Positions 62,826 to 64,000 of a stretch of DNA of 64,000 bases are shown here, piece after piece. Origin of the DNA: Arenibacter sp041392165 (lineage in GTDB: Bacteria > Bacteroidota > Bacteroidia > Flavobacteriales > Flavobacteriaceae); the NCBI GenBank assembly GCA_041392165.1, contig JAWKMN010000012.1:1-64000 (forward strand), given 5' to 3'. Under the pieces are notes generated by a model that searched no databases, had not been told where the DNA came from, and worked only from the letters and a program-made list of their open reading frames with translations. Made by a program: the position numbers and the translations under genes. Numbering within the stretch: position 1 is the stretch's first letter; every line of letters starts with the position of its first letter.

Positions 62826-63620
62826 ATGAAACATCTAATCACCTTTTTTACCATTGCATTGGTTATGTCGTCCTGCAAGACCAAAACAGACCAAAATCCC
62901 GAAGTTAAAGCAGAAGCTGTAGCGGAGACCGAAAACTGGATCTACCTATTTGATGGAGTTACTACCAACGGATGGAGGGCCTACAACGGGGATGCCCTGC
63001 CCCCAGGTTGGGTCGTTAAGGACAGCGTATTGACATTTGATACCGAATTGGGGCTGGAACAGGATTATAAAGGGGGAAAGGATATTATCTATGGTTTGGA
63101 AGAGTTCGATAATTTTGAATTGTACGTGGAATGGAAATTGCCCGAAGGAGGCAATAGCGGGATTTTTTACCACCTAAAGGAAGGAATACCCAATGCCGGG
63201 CCGTCAAAAATCTCTCCTGAATACCAGTTGATCGACGATGAAAACTATGCAAAAATCCATGATCTTACGAAGTATAACCTTAGCCTAGGATATACTGAAA
63301 ATCCGGAGGACCTCCAACCCTTGCAGCAAACGGCCTCGGATTATGCCATGCATATGGCCGATCCCGAACAAAAAATGTTGAATCCTGTCGGGGAGTGGAA
63401 CTCGTCCAAAATAGTATTCACGCCAGAGCGGGTAGAGCACTGGCTCAATGGAAAAAAGGTACTGTCATTTGTACCCTGGTCCGAGGATTGGTACCAAAGA
63501 AAAAATTCCGGAAAATGGAAGGATGCGGAAGATTATGGTAAGTTCAAGTCTGGGTATATCGGCTTTCAGGACCACTCAAGTCCCATATGGTTCCGAAATA
63601 TAAAAATCAGAAAATTATAG
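62826..63620 (+). CDS. DUF1080 (3-keto-disaccharide hydrolase family) lipoprotein
   Basis: A 264-residue lipoprotein: signal MKHLITFFTIALVMSSCKTK with lipobox MSSC (Cys17). The DUF1080 concanavalin-like fold follows: WIYLFDGVTTNGWRAYNGDA, GWVVKDSVLTF, FDNFELYVEWKLPEGGNSGI, FYHLKEG, EYQLIDDEN and the end GYIGFQDHSSPIWFRNIKIR. Members cleave 3-keto-glycosides or related sugars. The neighbour downstream is a Gfo/Idh/MocA oxidoreductase, which fits oxidation of a sugar to the 3-keto form followed by hydrolysis. Pairing is seen; the pathway is inference. Confidence 0.92.
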   Translation: MKHLITFFTIALVMSSCKTKTDQNPEVKAEAVAETENWIYLFDGVTTNGWRAYNGDALPPGWVVKDSVLTFDTELGLEQDYKGGKDIIYGLEEFDNFELYVEWKLPEGGNSGIFYHLKEGIPNAGPSKISPEYQLIDDENYAKIHDLTKYNLSLGYTENPEDLQPLQQTASDYAMHMADPEQKMLNPVGEWNSSKIVFTPERVEHWLNGKKVLSFVPWSEDWYQRKNSGKWKDAEDYGKFKSGYIGFQDHSSPIWFRNIKIRKL

Positions 63621-63674
63621 CACTTGATGCTGTCGGTTGGGTCTGACCGATAAAAAAACAATAAATATAAACGG

Positions 63675-64000
63675 ATGAAAAAAAGAGACTTTCTAAAAAG
63701 TACTGCTGCCTTGGGTTTAACCGCCCTGTTGCCAACCTCTGTTTGGGCATTGTCCAAAAGTGGACGCTTAAGAACAGCCCATATCGGGGTCAGTAATATG
63801 GGAGGTAACGACCTGGCCTCTATATCTTCCCATGAACTTGTGGATGTAGTAGCGCTTTGCGATGTGGATTCCAGGGCATTGGCAGAGGCAAAAAAATTGC
63901 ATCCCAATGCCGTAGTTTACAAAGATTATAGGGTAATGCTCAAAGAAATGAAGAATGGGATAGATGCGGTAATAGTCTCGACCCCGGATCATACCCACGC
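63675..64000 (+). CDS. Gfo/Idh/MocA family oxidoreductase, N-terminal part (3' end outside window)
   Basis: Only 108 residues are visible. MKKRDFLKSTAALGLTALLP is a Tat-like signal (KR in place of RR) for export to the periplasm. The NAD(P) Rossmann part follows: LRTAHIGVSNMGGNDLASIS, VDVVALCDVDSRALAEAKKL, and DAVIVSTPDHTHA, the hallmark loop of the family. It starts 54 bases after the DUF1080 gene, so the two are probably one transcript, a likely sugar-oxidation pair. Confidence 0.9.
   Translation, partial: MKKRDFLKSTAALGLTALLPTSVWALSKSGRLRTAHIGVSNMGGNDLASISSHELVDVVALCDVDSRALAEAKKLHPNAVVYKDYRVMLKEMKNGIDAVIVSTPDHTH

Noticed and set aside
1..64000. CRISPR arrays, tRNA or rRNA genes, prophage, classical insertion sequences with a transposase
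   Set aside because: None was seen on either strand; no spaced direct repeats, cloverleaf genes or DDE transposase motifs were recognised.

Overview
The window looks like a chromosomal segment of a marine-type Flavobacteriaceae (Bacteroidota). The signs are a moderately AT-rich base composition, -7 promoter boxes of the TAnnTTTG type with TTG/TTTG about 18-21 bases upstream, and lineage-typical families: a GLPGLI protein beside a large outer-membrane barrel, a DUF5686 barrel, a split MetH, an Hpt-Adk fusion, a sulfite reductase with a HEPN tail, and a DUF559 element. No tRNA, rRNA, CRISPR array or prophage was seen. Most of the window is housekeeping sequence.

Layout: 1-361 purK (partial). 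667-3652 hpt-adk fusion, obgE and a DUF4136 lipoprotein. 3751-10279 (minus) a DoxX membrane protein and a giant alpha-2-macroglobulin. 10650-16442 peptidoglycan and folate/thymidylate genes (mpl, murI, folA, thyA) with a 2TM protein, a class V aminotransferase and a small CBM48-like protein. 16710-22257 (minus) NDH-2, a nucleoside transporter, a bifunctional nuclease and etfAB. 22584-30711 pdhB, a DUF5686 barrel, soluble and membrane pyrophosphatases (the latter broken by one amber codon) and a DUF4010 membrane protein. 30820-35205 a deoxynucleoside kinase (minus), a GLPGLI protein and an outer-membrane barrel.

35378-58884 is a long sulfur and methionine region. metK lies behind a SAM-II-like element. 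metY lies behind a SAM-I riboswitch. They are followed by a MetX-aspartokinase-homoserine dehydrogenase triple fusion, a second gamma-family sulfhydrylase and an Rrf2 regulator. The sulfate assimilation run is DUF2061-cysH-cysD-cysN-sir(HEPN)-cobA-fnr. A second SAM-I riboswitch precedes split metH (with a threonine dehydratase gene between the halves), and metF closes the region. Together these genes take sulfate to sulfide, aspartate to O-acetylhomoserine, join the two to homocysteine, and convert that to methionine and SAM. SAM sensing appears at three leaders. 58997-64000 holds a PagL-like lipid A deacylase, a head-GIN lipoprotein, a serine hydrolase, a VOC protein, a DUF1080 lipoprotein and the start of a Gfo/Idh/MocA oxidoreductase.

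The most unusual observation is inside metH. A DUF559 (Vsr-like endonuclease) domain of about 139 codons sits in frame between the Cap and B12-binding domains, bounded by G/C-rich imperfect terminal inverted repeats. A related-looking non-coding palindromic element exactly fills the cysD-cysN gap. The 3' end of metH is followed by two decayed tandem copies of itself. Together these suggest an active or recently active repeat family spreading through this sulfur region, including into a coding sequence without breaking the frame.
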